Positions 24,619 through 33,286 of a stretch of DNA of 33,286 nt are shown in pieces (the first letter of the stretch is position 1; the number at the start of each line of letters is the position of its first letter). Both the position numbers and the translations under genes were made by a program. The notes under the pieces were generated by a model that was not told where the DNA came from, ran no database searches, and was given only the letters and a program-made list of their open reading frames with translations. The DNA lies in contig NZ_JAUYQL010000029.1 of the NCBI RefSeq assembly GCF_030697305.1, positions 1-33,286 of the forward strand, read 5' to 3'. This DNA comes from Phenylobacterium sp. (GTDB lineage Bacteria > Pseudomonadota > Alphaproteobacteria > Caulobacterales > Caulobacteraceae).

Positions 24619-25557
24619 CTACTCCGCGGCGTAGCGGTAGCGGCTATCCGCGCCGGCGCTCCACAGGTGCGTCCGGTATGCCTCGAAGCATTGCTCGCCG
24701 CAGATCAGCCGCATGATCGCACCTTCGGCGATCGAGCGCGCGCAGGTCGGGTCCTCCTCGACCAGTGGCGCGAGCGCCTCGGCGTTCCACGCCCTGGAGT
24801 GCTCGACGTCCAAATTGGCGTGCAGGACGAAGTACTTGCGCTGCTCAGGCGCGATGCCCAGCCTCTTCAGGCCGGCGGCCACCGCGCTGACCCGGGTCGG
24901 CGCCGTGAGTTCGACGACCCCCAGCGCGCCCACCGAATGGTAGGCGTAGCGGCGCGTGGCGGCGAACGCCGTCATCGTGTTGGCCAGCGCCAGCGACTGC
25001 CAGGCGGTGCCCTCGATGGTCGGGCGCAGGCCGAGGCCCTGCACCGTGCGGTCGAGCATAGGCCCGTGCATCCCGTTCGGATGGCCCCGGCCCATCTCGT
25101 CCCAATAATTGCGGGCGAGCTCAAGCTTCGCACGGGACGGCAGCTTGACTTGGGTCATGGCCACAAGGTCATCGAAGCCCGCTTCGCCTGCGGCTTCCTG
25201 GGTGAGGAACCACTTCATCTCTTCGAGAGAAGCTTCTGTTTCGAGCCAAGAAAACAGAGGGTCCCATTGACCGGGACCGCTCTCCCTGAGCGCTTCGAAC
25301 CAGGCCACGAAGCCGTCAGGGTCAGACGGCACGTGGGCGACTAGCGGTGCAATCCGCGCGCGGAACGCCTCCACGAATCCGCCTTCGACGCGCAGCATGC
25401 GCGCGTCCTCGTCGACCTCGGCGAGCCAGTCGGAACCGGGCGTCCGCGCCGCAAGGCGGCGTCTGTTCCAGTGCGCCAGCGCCTGGTGCAGTCCTTGGGG
25501 ATTGATATCGGCAGTGCTGTCGGCGCCGAACGCCGAGAGATCGATAGCTGTGGTCAC
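24619..25557 (-). CDS. Iron-containing redox enzyme family (haem-oxygenase-like diiron oxidase/oxygenase)
   Basis: The 312-aa all-helical protein is of the HDO type. Candidate metal ligands by pattern are Glu121 in FLTQEAAGE, Glu154 in NYWDEMGRG, His164 in NGMHGPML, and His246/Asp250/His253 in LHANLDVEHS; Glu216 is also possible. Families of this fold include UndA (fatty-acid decarboxylation) and N-oxygenases of natural-product pathways, but many chromosomal members have no known substrate. The GTG start has GGAG nine bases upstream. No biosynthetic cluster surrounds it; the next gene on the same strand is a polyprenyl diphosphate synthase 64 bases upstream, which may be chance or may hint at a terpenoid/quinone link. 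Confidence 0.8.
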   Translation of the reverse strand: MTTAIDLSAFGADSTADINPQGLHQALAHWNRRRLAARTPGSDWLAEVDEDARMLRVEGGFVEAFRARIAPLVAHVPSDPDGFVAWFEALRESGPGQWDPLFSWLETEASLEEMKWFLTQEAAGEAGFDDLVAMTQVKLPSRAKLELARNYWDEMGRGHPNGMHGPMLDRTVQGLGLRPTIEGTAWQSLALANTMTAFAATRRYAYHSVGALGVVELTAPTRVSAVAAGLKRLGIAPEQRKYFVLHANLDVEHSRAWNAEALAPLVEEDPTCARSIAEGAIMRLICGEQCFEAYRTHLWSAGADSRYRYAAE

Positions 25558-25621
25558 TTGAGGCGCTCCATGAGCCAGCGGAGCGCTCGAGGAGACGACT
25601 GGTTCCTATGTCGGCGAGTCG

Positions 25622-26635
25622 TCAGGTGCGACGTGTGACCGCGAAGTCCGCGAGGTCCTCAAGCGCCGGTCGCCACCCATTGGTCGATGCGAAATCGTCC
25701 AGCGCGGCCTTGGCGCTTTCGGCATAGTCGGCGGCCAGATCCAGAGTCGACTGCAACGCCCCTGTGGCGCGCATCAGGTCGATGGCGCGCAGGAAATCGG
25801 CGTCCGTCTGGTCGCGGCGACCGATGACGCGGGTCCAGAATTCGGTCTCAGCCCCGCCCGTGCGCGCGATCGCGAGCAGCAGCGGCAGGGTCGTCTTGCC
25901 TTCTCGGAAGTCGTCGCCGGGGTTCTTCCCCAGCGTTTCGCTGGCGCCGGAGTAGTCGAGCGCGTCGTCGACAAGCTGGAACGCGATGCCGAGATTGGCC
26001 CCGAAGCGGCGCAACGCCGCGCAGCGCTCGCGAGACGCGTCGGCCGACACCGCACCGGCCTCGGCAGCGGCGGCGAACAGCTCGGCCGTCTTGGCGCCGA
26101 TGATCTCCAGGTACAGTTCCTGGGTCAGGTCCAGGTCGTGGGCGCGGGTGAGTTGCAGCACCTCGCCCTCGGCGATGACGCGCGAGGCGCGCGCCAGGAT
26201 CTCCAGCGCCGGCATCGATCCCGCCTCGACCATGAGCTCGAACGCCCGGGCGAACAGGAAATCGCCGACCAGCACGCTGGAGGGCGCGCCCCAGATCAGG
26301 TGGGCGGCCACCCTGCCCCGGCGAAGCTCGGAAGAATCGACCACGTCGTCGTGCAACAGGGTCGCGGTGTGGATGAATTCGACGGCGCCGGCGAGCTTCA
26401 AGCAGGCGTCGTCGCGCGCGCCAGCCAATCTGGCGGCCGCGATGGTGAGCAGCGGCCGGAGCCTTTTGCCGGCGCTGCTGATCAGGTGATCGGCCAGCGC
26501 TGGGATCACCGGCACCGGGCTCTGCATCCGGTCGCGGATCAGCGCGTCCACGCCTGCCATGTCCGCCCGCGCAAGCTTCAGCAGCGCCTCGATCGACGAT
26601 GGGCTGGGGGCGAGGGCCGCTGTCGCTACGTTCAC
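25622..26635 (-). CDS. Trans-polyprenyl diphosphate synthase, quinone side chain type
   Basis: The 337-aa all-helical prenyltransferase has the first Asp-rich motif LLHDDVVD (Asp96, Asp97, Asp100), the second LVDDALDYSG (Asp223, Asp224, Asp227), GKRLRP at 56-61, GDFLFARAF and FREGKTTLPLL. The absence of bulky residues just before the first motif (HTATL) fits a long-chain product. Since alphaproteobacteria generally make ubiquinone-10, decaprenyl diphosphate is the likely product (IspB/DdsA type); that is inference. The start is GTG. It diverges from the methyltransferase gene at 26744 across a 108-base gap. Confidence 0.92.
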   Translation of the reverse strand: MNVATAALAPSPSSIEALLKLARADMAGVDALIRDRMQSPVPVIPALADHLISSAGKRLRPLLTIAAARLAGARDDACLKLAGAVEFIHTATLLHDDVVDSSELRRGRVAAHLIWGAPSSVLVGDFLFARAFELMVEAGSMPALEILARASRVIAEGEVLQLTRAHDLDLTQELYLEIIGAKTAELFAAAAEAGAVSADASRERCAALRRFGANLGIAFQLVDDALDYSGASETLGKNPGDDFREGKTTLPLLLAIARTGGAETEFWTRVIGRRDQTDADFLRAIDLMRATGALQSTLDLAADYAESAKAALDDFASTNGWRPALEDLADFAVTRRT

Positions 26636-26743
26636 GGAAGTCCGAACTCCTGACTACCGGCGGGGGTCCTGGCGCCGGAGGTCGTTGCGGGGGACAATGG
26701 TGGGGCGACAGGGGGTGGTCAAGGCGCGTATGTCGCCGCACGC

Positions 26744-27520
26744 ATGAAGCCTTCGAACGACAAACCACAGGGTGCAGAGGCGTCCGATGTCACCGAGGAC
26801 CGCCTGCTGGACGGACGCGTCCTGCTGCGCCAGCCCAGGCGCGGCTATCGCGCGGGGATGGACGCGGCGCTGCTGGCGGCGGCCTGCGATGCGGATGAAG
26901 GCGCGCGGGTGGTGGAAGCCGGCTGTGGCGCCGGCGCGGCCCTGCTCGCCGCAGCGTGGAGACGGCCGGGTGCGCGCTTCGTCGGCCTGGAACGCGATCC
27001 GGACGCATTCGCCCTAGCCCAGGAGAATATCGCGCTCAACGGCTTACAGGCGCGCGTCGAGGTCCAGTTGGGCGATGTCGACCAGCCGTTCGGCCGCACC
27101 GGCCTGGCGCCGTTCGACGCCCTGATCGCCAACCCGCCGTTCTTCGACGACCCTGCCGCTTTGCGCGCACCCGATCCCGCCAAACGCGGCGCGTGGATGG
27201 CGGATCAGGGTCTTGAAGCGTGGACGGCCTTCGCCGGGAAGGCGGTGCGCCAGGGCGGCGCGATCATCGTGATCCATCGCGCCGACCGGCTGGCCGACCT
27301 GCTGGCGCTGTTGGCCGGATCGTGCGGATCATTCTGCGTGCGGCCGGTGCACGCCTTCGCCGACGCCCCGGCCAAGCGGGTGCTGGTGCGCGCGGTCAAG
27401 GCGGGCAAGGCGCCGCTGAGGCTCCTGCCCGCCCTGATCCTGCATCCGCGCTCGGGCGACAAGCACACGCCCGAAGCCGAAGCGATCCTGCGCGGCGAGG
27501 CGGACCTCGCCTGGGACTAG
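26744..27520 (+). CDS. TrmN6-like tRNA1(Val) (adenine-37 N6) methyltransferase
   Basis: The 258-aa Rossmann-fold methyltransferase has LLRQPRRGYRAGMDAALLA at 27-45 (typical TrmN6 N-terminus), SAM motif I VVEAGCGAGAALL (56-68), acidic GLERD at the end of strand 2, and the adenine-N6 catalytic motif NPPFF at 130-134. These features match the YfiC/TrmN6 family that methylates A37 of tRNA-Val; a related N6-adenine or protein-glutamine target cannot be excluded. The ATG lacks a clear Shine-Dalgarno. It converges on ilvC with an 11-base gap. Confidence 0.85.
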   Translation: MKPSNDKPQGAEASDVTEDRLLDGRVLLRQPRRGYRAGMDAALLAAACDADEGARVVEAGCGAGAALLAAAWRRPGARFVGLERDPDAFALAQENIALNGLQARVEVQLGDVDQPFGRTGLAPFDALIANPPFFDDPAALRAPDPAKRGAWMADQGLEAWTAFAGKAVRQGGAIIVIHRADRLADLLALLAGSCGSFCVRPVHAFADAPAKRVLVRAVKAGKAPLRLLPALILHPRSGDKHTPEAEAILRGEADLAWD

Positions 27521-27531
27521 GCCGTAGGACC

Positions 27532-28659
<1,128 letters not shown>

Positions 28660-28739
28660 TCATAAGCGAGACGACGTTCGCCACACCCTGTAGGAAGCGG
28701 CGCCGCCGCCAGGCCACGCGCAGAGAGGGAGGCGCACCG

Positions 28740-29159
28740 ATGATCGTCGTGAACGCCCGCGTCTCGCTCGCCGATGACGAATTCAGCGAACGCATGGTCA
28801 AGGCCAGCGGTCCCGGCGGCCAGCACGTCAACAAGACCAGCAGCGCGATCGAGCTCAGGTTCCACGTCGGAAACTCCAGCCTGGAAGACGACGTCAAGGA
28901 ACGGCTGCGCGGCCTCGCCGGCAGCCGGCTCAGCCAGGAGGACGTGCTGATCCTGTTCGCCCAGGGCTCACGCTCACTGGAGATGAACCGCCAGGACGCC
29001 CGCGAGCGCCTCGCCGAGCTGGTGCGCCAGGCCTTGCACCGGCCCAAGTCGCGCCGCCCCACCCGGCCCACCTACGCCTCGAAGCTCAAGCGACTGGAGG
29101 GCAAGTCGAAGCGCTCCGGCGTCAAGTCGATGCGCGGACGGCCCGGTCGCGAAGACTGA
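28740..29159 (+). CDS. arfB: Alternative ribosome-rescue factor ArfB (peptidyl-tRNA hydrolase)
   Basis: The 139-aa protein is a class I release-factor-like hydrolase without a codon-recognition domain. The catalytic motif GPGGQHVNK (GGQ at 26-28) is followed by TSSAIELRF, then a helical part and a long basic C-terminal tail (from about 105, Arg/Lys-rich) that ArfB inserts into the empty mRNA channel of stalled ribosomes. It frees stalled ribosomes independently of tmRNA. GGGAGG precedes the ATG by about seven bases. It stands alone between ilvC (divergent) and a lipoprotein gene. Confidence 0.93.
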   Translation: MIVVNARVSLADDEFSERMVKASGPGGQHVNKTSSAIELRFHVGNSSLEDDVKERLRGLAGSRLSQEDVLILFAQGSRSLEMNRQDARERLAELVRQALHRPKSRRPTRPTYASKLKRLEGKSKRSGVKSMRGRPGRED

Positions 29160-29240
29160 GCTGAAGGCGGCTGACGCGGCTCAGGCATTTTGCGCAGGCC
29201 CTCTTGGCGCGCCCGCCCCGCTCCGCATAAGGTCCCCGCC

Positions 29241-29771
29241 ATGCGCGTCCTTCGTCGTTTCGTAGCTTTTTCGACCCTCGCCCTGCTCGCCGCTTGCGAG
29301 ACCGTGGGCGCGCCGCCGCCCCCGCCGCCGATGGCCCCGCCGTCCGCCACGGTGTTCCGTCCGAGCGATTTCTCGTGGTCGGCGGTGCCGGGGCGCAACG
29401 CCGTCGTCGGGCGGCTTACCTACAAGCGCCCAGAGGCGCGATACACCTGCGCCGGCGCGGCCGTCGTGCTGACGCCGGAGACGCTGTGGACGCGCCGACG
29501 GATGAGCATCCTGTACAACTCGCCGATCTCGGCCGCTCTGCCGGTCGAGGAGGTGCGCGCCCGCACGCCCGCCAGCAACGGCGAGGACTTCTCCGCCTTC
29601 GTGCGCCGCACCACGTGCGACGCCACCGACCGGTTCAGCTTTTCTGGGCTGCCGGACGGCGCCTGGTACGTGATCTCAGTGGCCAAACCCGCTGAAGGCC
29701 GAGGCCCCAGCATCGCGGTGATGCGTCGCGTCGAGACCCGTGGCGGCCGACCCACATCGGTCGGCCTCTAA
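29241..29771 (+). CDS. Lipoprotein of unknown function (176 aa)
   Basis: ATG 29241 gives MRVLRRFVAFSTLALLAAC, a lipoprotein signal with lipobox LAAC; the frame upstream to 29190 is non-coding. A Pro-rich linker (about residues 24-36) leads to a mostly beta domain containing two later Cys residues (CAGAAV and RRTTCDAT) that could form a disulfide, and FSFSGLPDGAWYVISVA, which resembles the edge of a carboxypeptidase-regulatory-like/transthyretin-like beta domain. The location would be the periplasmic side of a membrane. I do not recognise a named family. Confidence 0.8.
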   Translation: MRVLRRFVAFSTLALLAACETVGAPPPPPPMAPPSATVFRPSDFSWSAVPGRNAVVGRLTYKRPEARYTCAGAAVVLTPETLWTRRRMSILYNSPISAALPVEEVRARTPASNGEDFSAFVRRTTCDATDRFSFSGLPDGAWYVISVAKPAEGRGPSIAVMRRVETRGGRPTSVGL

Positions 29772-29796
29772 GGCGTCCGGCAGTCCTGGATGCGGC

Positions 29797-30135
29797 TCAG
29801 AACCGCTCCACCCCGCGCTTGATCGGTTCGGTGGGGTCGGCGTCGAGCAGGTCGGCGATTTCCTGCATGAACGACTCGCGCCGCGCCGCCGCCGCGATCG
29901 GATCGGGCGCATTACGCACAGCCGCCGCTGCATTGCGGCGTGATTCCAGCCGCAGGCGTTGCGACACCGCGGCCAGGTGGCCCTCGCTTTTACGCAAATC
30001 CATCAGCGCCGCGTGTTTGCGCGCCTCTTCGATACGCTTGCGCACCAAGGCGTCCACGTCGGTGCCGGACTCCGCACGCGCCGCCAGATTGGCGAAGTCG
30101 CGCACGTACATTTGGACAAACTGCTCTTCGGCCAT
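29797..30135 (-). CDS. Small cytoplasmic helical protein (112 aa), function unknown
   Basis: The protein is Ala/Arg/Glu-rich with no signal or membrane segment. It is predicted largely helical with possible coiled coil from about residue 28 (ALVRKRIEEARKHAALMDLR) through SEGHLAAVSQRLRLESRR, and a second helix AAARRESFMQEIADLLD. AAGGA lies near the ATG in an otherwise purine-rich leader (GGAGGATAAGGA). Codon use is normal for the genome. It converges on the lipoprotein gene and diverges from the BA14K-like gene. The family is not recognised. Confidence 0.75.
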   Translation of the reverse strand: MAEEQFVQMYVRDFANLAARAESGTDVDALVRKRIEEARKHAALMDLRKSEGHLAAVSQRLRLESRRNAAAAVRNAPDPIAAAARRESFMQEIADLLDADPTEPIKRGVERF

Positions 30136-30186
30136 TGCGTCCTTATCCTCCCGGCCGCGCAGTTGAGCGCCACGCGGCGATGTCCA

Positions 30187-30201
30187 TTAACATATCTTAA
30201 C
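30187..30201. promoter_or_regulatory. TTAAC direct repeat, CtrA-box-like
   Basis: TTAAC-ATATC-TTAAC (30187-30201) is an exact direct repeat with ten-base period in the 153-base gap between divergent genes. It resembles the CtrA site TTAA-N7-TTAAC, but its spacer is six, one base short, so it may be a weak CtrA site or another regulator's site. It lies about 88 bases upstream of the BA14K-like gene and 52 bases upstream of the minus-strand gene. Confidence 0.35.
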
Positions 30202-30288
30202 AGGCACGGGGCCGGTATCGTCGGTCAGGCGAACGAAAGCAGAGCTTGTGGTGTTCCGGCCGCGGGCTTGAAAGAGGGGAGTTGCGCC

Positions 30289-30747
30289 ATGCGCATGATT
30301 TTGACCGCGGCGCTCGCGGCAATCGCCGTCGCCGGATCGCCGGCCGCCCACGCCCAGACCTATTGGGACGGCCACAACTACTATGAGCGGCCGCAGCCAT
30401 TGCCCGCACCGCCGCCAGCCTCCGCTGCGCCGCGCACGCCTGACCCGAGGCCCGCTCCCGCCAGCCAATACGACCGTGCCGCCGGGCGCTATGATCAGGA
30501 CCTTCGCGACCAGGCCGCCCGCTACGGGCGCGAGGACGAGGACTTCGGCGACGACCGATATGGGCGCGACGACATTCGCAATGAAGCGGGCGACGGTCGC
30601 GACGACGAGAACCGCTACCTCGGTTGGCGGCGCGACGGGTCGTGGGGGCAGCATGTGCGCGCCTGCATGAGCCGCTATCGCAGCTACAACGCTCGCACCG
30701 ACAGCTACCTGGCCAGGCCCGGCGTTTGGGTGCGCTGCGGCCTATAG
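30289..30747 (+). CDS. BA14K-like exported protein (152 aa)
   Basis: ATG 30289 follows GAGGGGA at eight bases. A Sec signal peptide with cleavage near AHA-QT (about residue 23) precedes a Pro-rich region and a very acidic/basic segment rich in Asp, Arg and Tyr (about 60-110). The C-terminus WGQHVRACMSRYRSYNARTD then SYLARPGVWVRC matches the BA14K motif (Cys-X2-RYRSY ... Cys), named for a Brucella 14-kDa immunoreactive protein; function is poorly known, with lectin-like activity reported for the family. The mature protein is probably periplasmic. The next small exported-protein gene follows 68 bases later. Confidence 0.82.
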   Translation: MRMILTAALAAIAVAGSPAAHAQTYWDGHNYYERPQPLPAPPPASAAPRTPDPRPAPASQYDRAAGRYDQDLRDQAARYGREDEDFGDDRYGRDDIRNEAGDGRDDENRYLGWRRDGSWGQHVRACMSRYRSYNARTDSYLARPGVWVRCGL

Positions 30748-30815
30748 ACGGCCGGACGGAGCTTGTGGCCGCGCTGCGCGTTTACCTTTCGAGGGAATTC
30801 GGCACGGAGGGATCC

Positions 30816-31211
30816 ATGCGCAAGATCATGACCATCGCCCTAGCCGCCATGACAATGGCCGGCGGCGCGATCACGGCGACCAGCGCGGAAGCGCGCGACT
30901 ACCGCAACCACCGCGCCTACGACGGCCGGGGCTACAACAACGGCTACTACTACAACAACCGCAACTACCGCCGGAACAACGACGACGGCGCGGCGATCGT
31001 AGCCGGTATCGCGGGCCTGGCGATTGGCGCGGCGCTGGCCTCCGGCAGCCGCGACCGGGGCTACTACGACAACGGCTACGCCCCGCGCGGCTACTACGGC
31101 CAGCCTTCCTACGGGCGCGGCTATTACGGCTCTTCGTATCGCCGCTGCACGACCACTCAGCGCTACGACCCGTACTATGGCGGCTACGTCGAGCGCACCT
31201 ACTGCCGATAG
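30816..31211 (+). CDS. Exported Gly/Tyr/Arg-rich glycine-zipper protein (131 aa)
   Basis: GGAGGG precedes ATG 30816; the longer frame upstream is non-coding. The signal peptide MRKIMTIALAAMTMAGGAIT ends near SAEA. Then comes a Tyr/Asn/Arg/Gly-rich stretch, a hydrophobic glycine-zipper segment AAIVAGIAGLAIGAALASG (about 60-78), and a long GYY/RGYYG repeat region with a closing Cys-containing tail (RRCTTTQRYDPYYGGYVERT). It looks like an envelope protein that could insert in or associate with a membrane; no specific role is known. It is followed by a strong hairpin terminator. Confidence 0.82.
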   Translation: MRKIMTIALAAMTMAGGAITATSAEARDYRNHRAYDGRGYNNGYYYNNRNYRRNNDDGAAIVAGIAGLAIGAALASGSRDRGYYDNGYAPRGYYGQPSYGRGYYGSSYRRCTTTQRYDPYYGGYVERTYCR

Positions 31212-31218
31212 CCGATCA

Positions 31219-31250
31219 AGGGGCGTCGCCTGCTGGCGACGCCCCTGTTT
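31219..31250. terminator. Hairpin terminator between convergent genes
   Basis: Bases 31219-31230 pair perfectly with 31235-31246 (12 base pairs, loop TGCT), followed by GTTT. It sits eight bases after the glycine-zipper gene stop and seven bases before the clpB stop on the other strand, so it may serve both. The U-tract is short on either strand. Confidence 0.75.
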
Positions 31251-31252
31251 CG

Positions 31253-33286
31253 TCAGTGGACCTTGGCGCGGCCGATCTCCAGGCCCTCGCTGGTGGCGGT
31301 GACGTCGATCACCGCCCCGTCCTCCAGGTCGCCCGCCAGCAGCTTGCGCGCGATCGGATCGACCAGTTCCTTCTGGATCACCCGCTTCAGCGGACGCGCC
31401 CCGTACACAGGATCGTAGCCGCGCTCGCCCAGCCAGTGCATGGCCGCCGGATCCAGGGTGATCGCCATGCGCCGGTCGCCCAGCAGCTTTTCCACGCGCT
31501 GGAGCTGGATGCGGACGATGTTGTCCATCTCCGCGCGGCCCAGGCGCTTGAACAGGATGATCTCGTCGATCCGGTTCAGGAACTCCGGCCGGAAGTGACG
31601 GCGCACGGTGTCCATCACGCCAGGGCGCGCGGCTTCCACGTCCTCATCGTCCGCGAGCGCAGCCAGATGCTCCGACCCTAGATTCGAGGTCATGATGATG
31701 ATCACGTTGCGGAAGTCGACCGTGCGCCCCTGCCCATCAGTAAGCCGGCCATCGTCCAGCACCTGCAGCAGCACGTTGAAAACGTCAGGGTGAGCCTTCT
31801 CCACCTCGTCGAACAGCAACACCTGATACGGCCGGCGGCGCACCGCCTCGGTCAGCGCACCACCCTCGTCGTAGCCGACGTAGCCGGGAGGCGCGCCGAT
31901 CATGCGGCTGACCGAGTGCTTCTCCATGTACTCGCTCATGTCGAGGCGGGTCACCGCGGACTCGTCGTCGAACATGAACTCGGCCAGCGCCTTGGTGAGC
32001 TCGGTCTTGCCGACGCCGGTGGGTCCTAAGAACAGGAACGAGCCGATCGGCCGGTTGGGGTCCTGCAGGCCGGCGCGCGCGCGGCGAACCGCGTCCGATA
32101 CGGCCAACAGCGCCTCTTCCTGGCCGACCACGCGGTCACGGAGCTTGTCCTCCATGGCCAGCAGCTTCTCGCGCTCGCCCTCCAGCATCTTCTCCACGGG
32201 CACGCCGGTCCAGCGCGAGACCACCGCGGCGATCTGCTCGGCGTCGACGACTTCGGGCGACAGCGGGTTCTTGCCGGACTCGGCCTCCTCCGCCGCCAGG
32301 ATGCGCTCGAGCTGAGGGATCTCGCCATAGGCGATCTCCGAGGCCCGCTGCAGATCGCCGCGACGCTGGGCCGCGACCAGTTCCGCGCGCAACCGCTCGA
32401 GCGCCTCCCGGGCCTGAGCGGACTGGCCGACCTTCTCCTTTTCCGCGCGCCACCGCGCAGTCATCTCGGCGGAGCGGCCCTCCAGGTCGTCGAGCTCCTC
32501 CTCCAGCTTCTCCAGCCGGGCTTTCGAGGCTTGGTCGGTCTCCTTGGACAGCGCTTCGCGCTCGATCTTCAGCTGCACGACGCGGCGGTCTATCTCGTCC
32601 AGCTCCTCCGGCTTGGAGTCGACCGCCATGCGCACGCGGCTCGCGGCCTCGTCCATCAGGTCGATGGCCTTGTCCGGCAGGAAGCGGTCGGCGATGTAGC
32701 GGTTCGACAGGGTCGCTGCGGCGACGATGGCGGCGTCGGAGATGCGCACGCCATGGTGCACCTCGTACTTCTCCTTCAAGCCGCGCAGGATCGAGACCGT
32801 GTCCTCGACCGTCGGTTCGCCGACGAACACCGGCTGGAAGCGCCGCGCCAGCGCCGCGTCCTTCTCCACGTGCTTGCGGTACTCATCGAGCGTGGTCGCG
32901 CCCACGCAATGCAGCTCGCCGCGCGCCAGGGCGGGCTTGAGCAGGTTGGAGGCGTCCATCGCGCCTTCGCTCTTCCCGGCGCCGACCAGGGTGTGCATCT
33001 CGTCGATGAACAGGATGATCGAGCCTTCGGCCGCGGTCACCTCGCCCAGCACAGCCTTCAGCCGTTCCTCGAACTCGCCGCGGTACTTCGCGCCGGCGAT
33101 CAGCGAGCCCATGTCGAGCGACAGGAGCTTCTTGTCCTTCAGGCTCTCGGGCACGTCGCCGTTGATGATGCGCAGCGCCAGGCCTTCGACGATGGCGGTC
33201 TTGCCTACGCCGGGCTCGCCGATCAACACGGGATTGTTCTTGGTGCGGCGCGACAGCACCTGGATGGTGCGGCGGATCTCCTCGTC
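31253..33286 (-). CDS. clpB: ATP-dependent disaggregase ClpB, N-terminus cut by window edge
   Basis: The frame is open to the right edge; about 678 codons are visible and roughly 180-190 N-terminal residues (the Clp_N repeats and the start of NBD1) lie outside. Visible parts are NBD1 with Walker [10 protein letters not shown] and Walker [11 protein letters not shown], and the coiled-coil middle domain (around [20 protein letters not shown]) that receives DnaK. NBD2 follows with Walker [11 protein letters not shown], Walker [11 protein letters not shown], sensor region [10 protein letters not shown] and arginine-finger region [10 protein letters not shown]. ClpB rescues aggregated proteins with DnaK; the middle domain and absence of a ClpP-binding loop separate it from ClpA/ClpC. 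Its promoter lies outside the window. Confidence 0.97.
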   Translation of the reverse strand, partial: DEEIRRTIQVLSRRTKNNPVLIGEPGVGKTAIVEGLALRIINGDVPESLKDKKLLSLDMGSLIAGAKYRGEFEERLKAVLGEVTAAEGSIILFIDEMHTLVGAGKSEGAMDASNLLKPALARGELHCVGATTLDEYRKHVEKDAALARRFQPVFVGEPTVEDTVSILRGLKEKYEVHHGVRISDAAIVAAATLSNRYIADRFLPDKAIDLMDEAASRVRMAVDSKPEELDEIDRRVVQLKIEREALSKETDQASKARLEKLEEELDDLEGRSAEMTARWRAEKEKVGQSAQAREALERLRAELVAAQRRGDLQRASEIAYGEIPQLERILAAEEAESGKNPLSPEVVDAEQIAAVVSRWTGVPVEKMLEGEREKLLAMEDKLRDRVVGQEEALLAVSDAVRRARAGLQDPNRPIGSFLFLGPTGVGKTELTKALAEFMFDDESAVTRLDMSEYMEKHSVSRMIGAPPGYVGYDEGGALTEAVRRRPYQVLLFDEVEKAHPDVFNVLLQVLDDGRLTDGQGRTVDFRNVIIIMTSNLGSEHLAALADDEDVEAARPGVMDTVRRHFRPEFLNRIDEIILFKRLGRAEMDNIVRIQLQRVEKLLGDRRMAITLDPAAMHWLGERGYDPVYGARPLKRVIQKELVDPIARKLLAGDLEDGAVIDVTATSEGLEIGRAKVH

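Overview
The window looks like ordinary, gene-dense core chromosome from a high-GC alphaproteobacterium of the Caulobacterales (Caulobacter/Phenylobacterium type). Three things point there. The hook genes fliK-flgD-flgE are followed directly by sciP, the small CtrA inhibitor of that lineage. The divergent flgK and fliK transcription units have good sigma-54 promoters with Caulobacter ftr-like (FlbD) motifs between them. The LexA-type sites are of the alphaproteobacterial GTTC-N7-GTTC kind. I see no insertion sequence, prophage, CRISPR array, toxin-antitoxin pair, tRNA or rRNA.

Layout. 1-730: the 3' part of a hybrid sensor kinase. 791-4413: nadA-nadB-nadC, the de novo route from aspartate to nicotinate mononucleotide, preceded by two copies of a palindromic operator. 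4441-4682: a small hydrophilic protein whose ribosome binding site is buried in a hairpin. 4692-6413: a divergent pair, an isonitrile-hydratase-like DJ-1/PfpI protein and a GlxA-type AraC regulator. 6358-8371: a DUF1003 membrane protein, a SleB-type cell-wall hydrolase and a glycine-zipper lipoprotein. 8429-10688: uvrB with an SOS box. 10705-12936: small hypothetical genes, a GNAT protein and a DUF3617 lipoprotein. 12940-15336: thiolase and mnmA. 15378-22698: the flagellar and cell-cycle block, with flgK-flgL leftward and fliK-flgD-flgE-sciP rightward, closed by a strong terminator. 22777-28551: a RusA-like resolvase, fumC, a haem-oxygenase-like diiron protein, a polyprenyl diphosphate synthase, a TrmN6-like methyltransferase and ilvC. 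28740-31211: arfB and four small, mostly exported proteins. 31253-33286: most of clpB, cut by the window edge.

How the parts work together. The flagellar block is the clearest system. One shared enhancer region appears to serve two opposite sigma-54 promoters, one for the hook-filament junction proteins (FlgK, FlgL) and one for the hook (FliK, FlgD, FlgE). sciP sits behind the hook genes with its own near-consensus CtrA box in an AT-rich patch, so hook assembly and later shut-down of CtrA-driven genes are physically linked. The NAD operon is a compact repressor-controlled unit. uvrB is placed under LexA, and a second SOS-like site lies just upstream of a promoter for an uncharacterised exported protein.

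I did not find an undescribed multi-gene system such as a defence island. The least ordinary items are regulatory: the duplicated NAD operator, the ribosome-binding-site hairpin, the second SOS-like site and the divergent sigma-54 architecture. The diiron oxidase-like gene of unknown substrate is the most open enzymatic question. All calls come from reading the sequence and from knowledge of the families; no database search was run.
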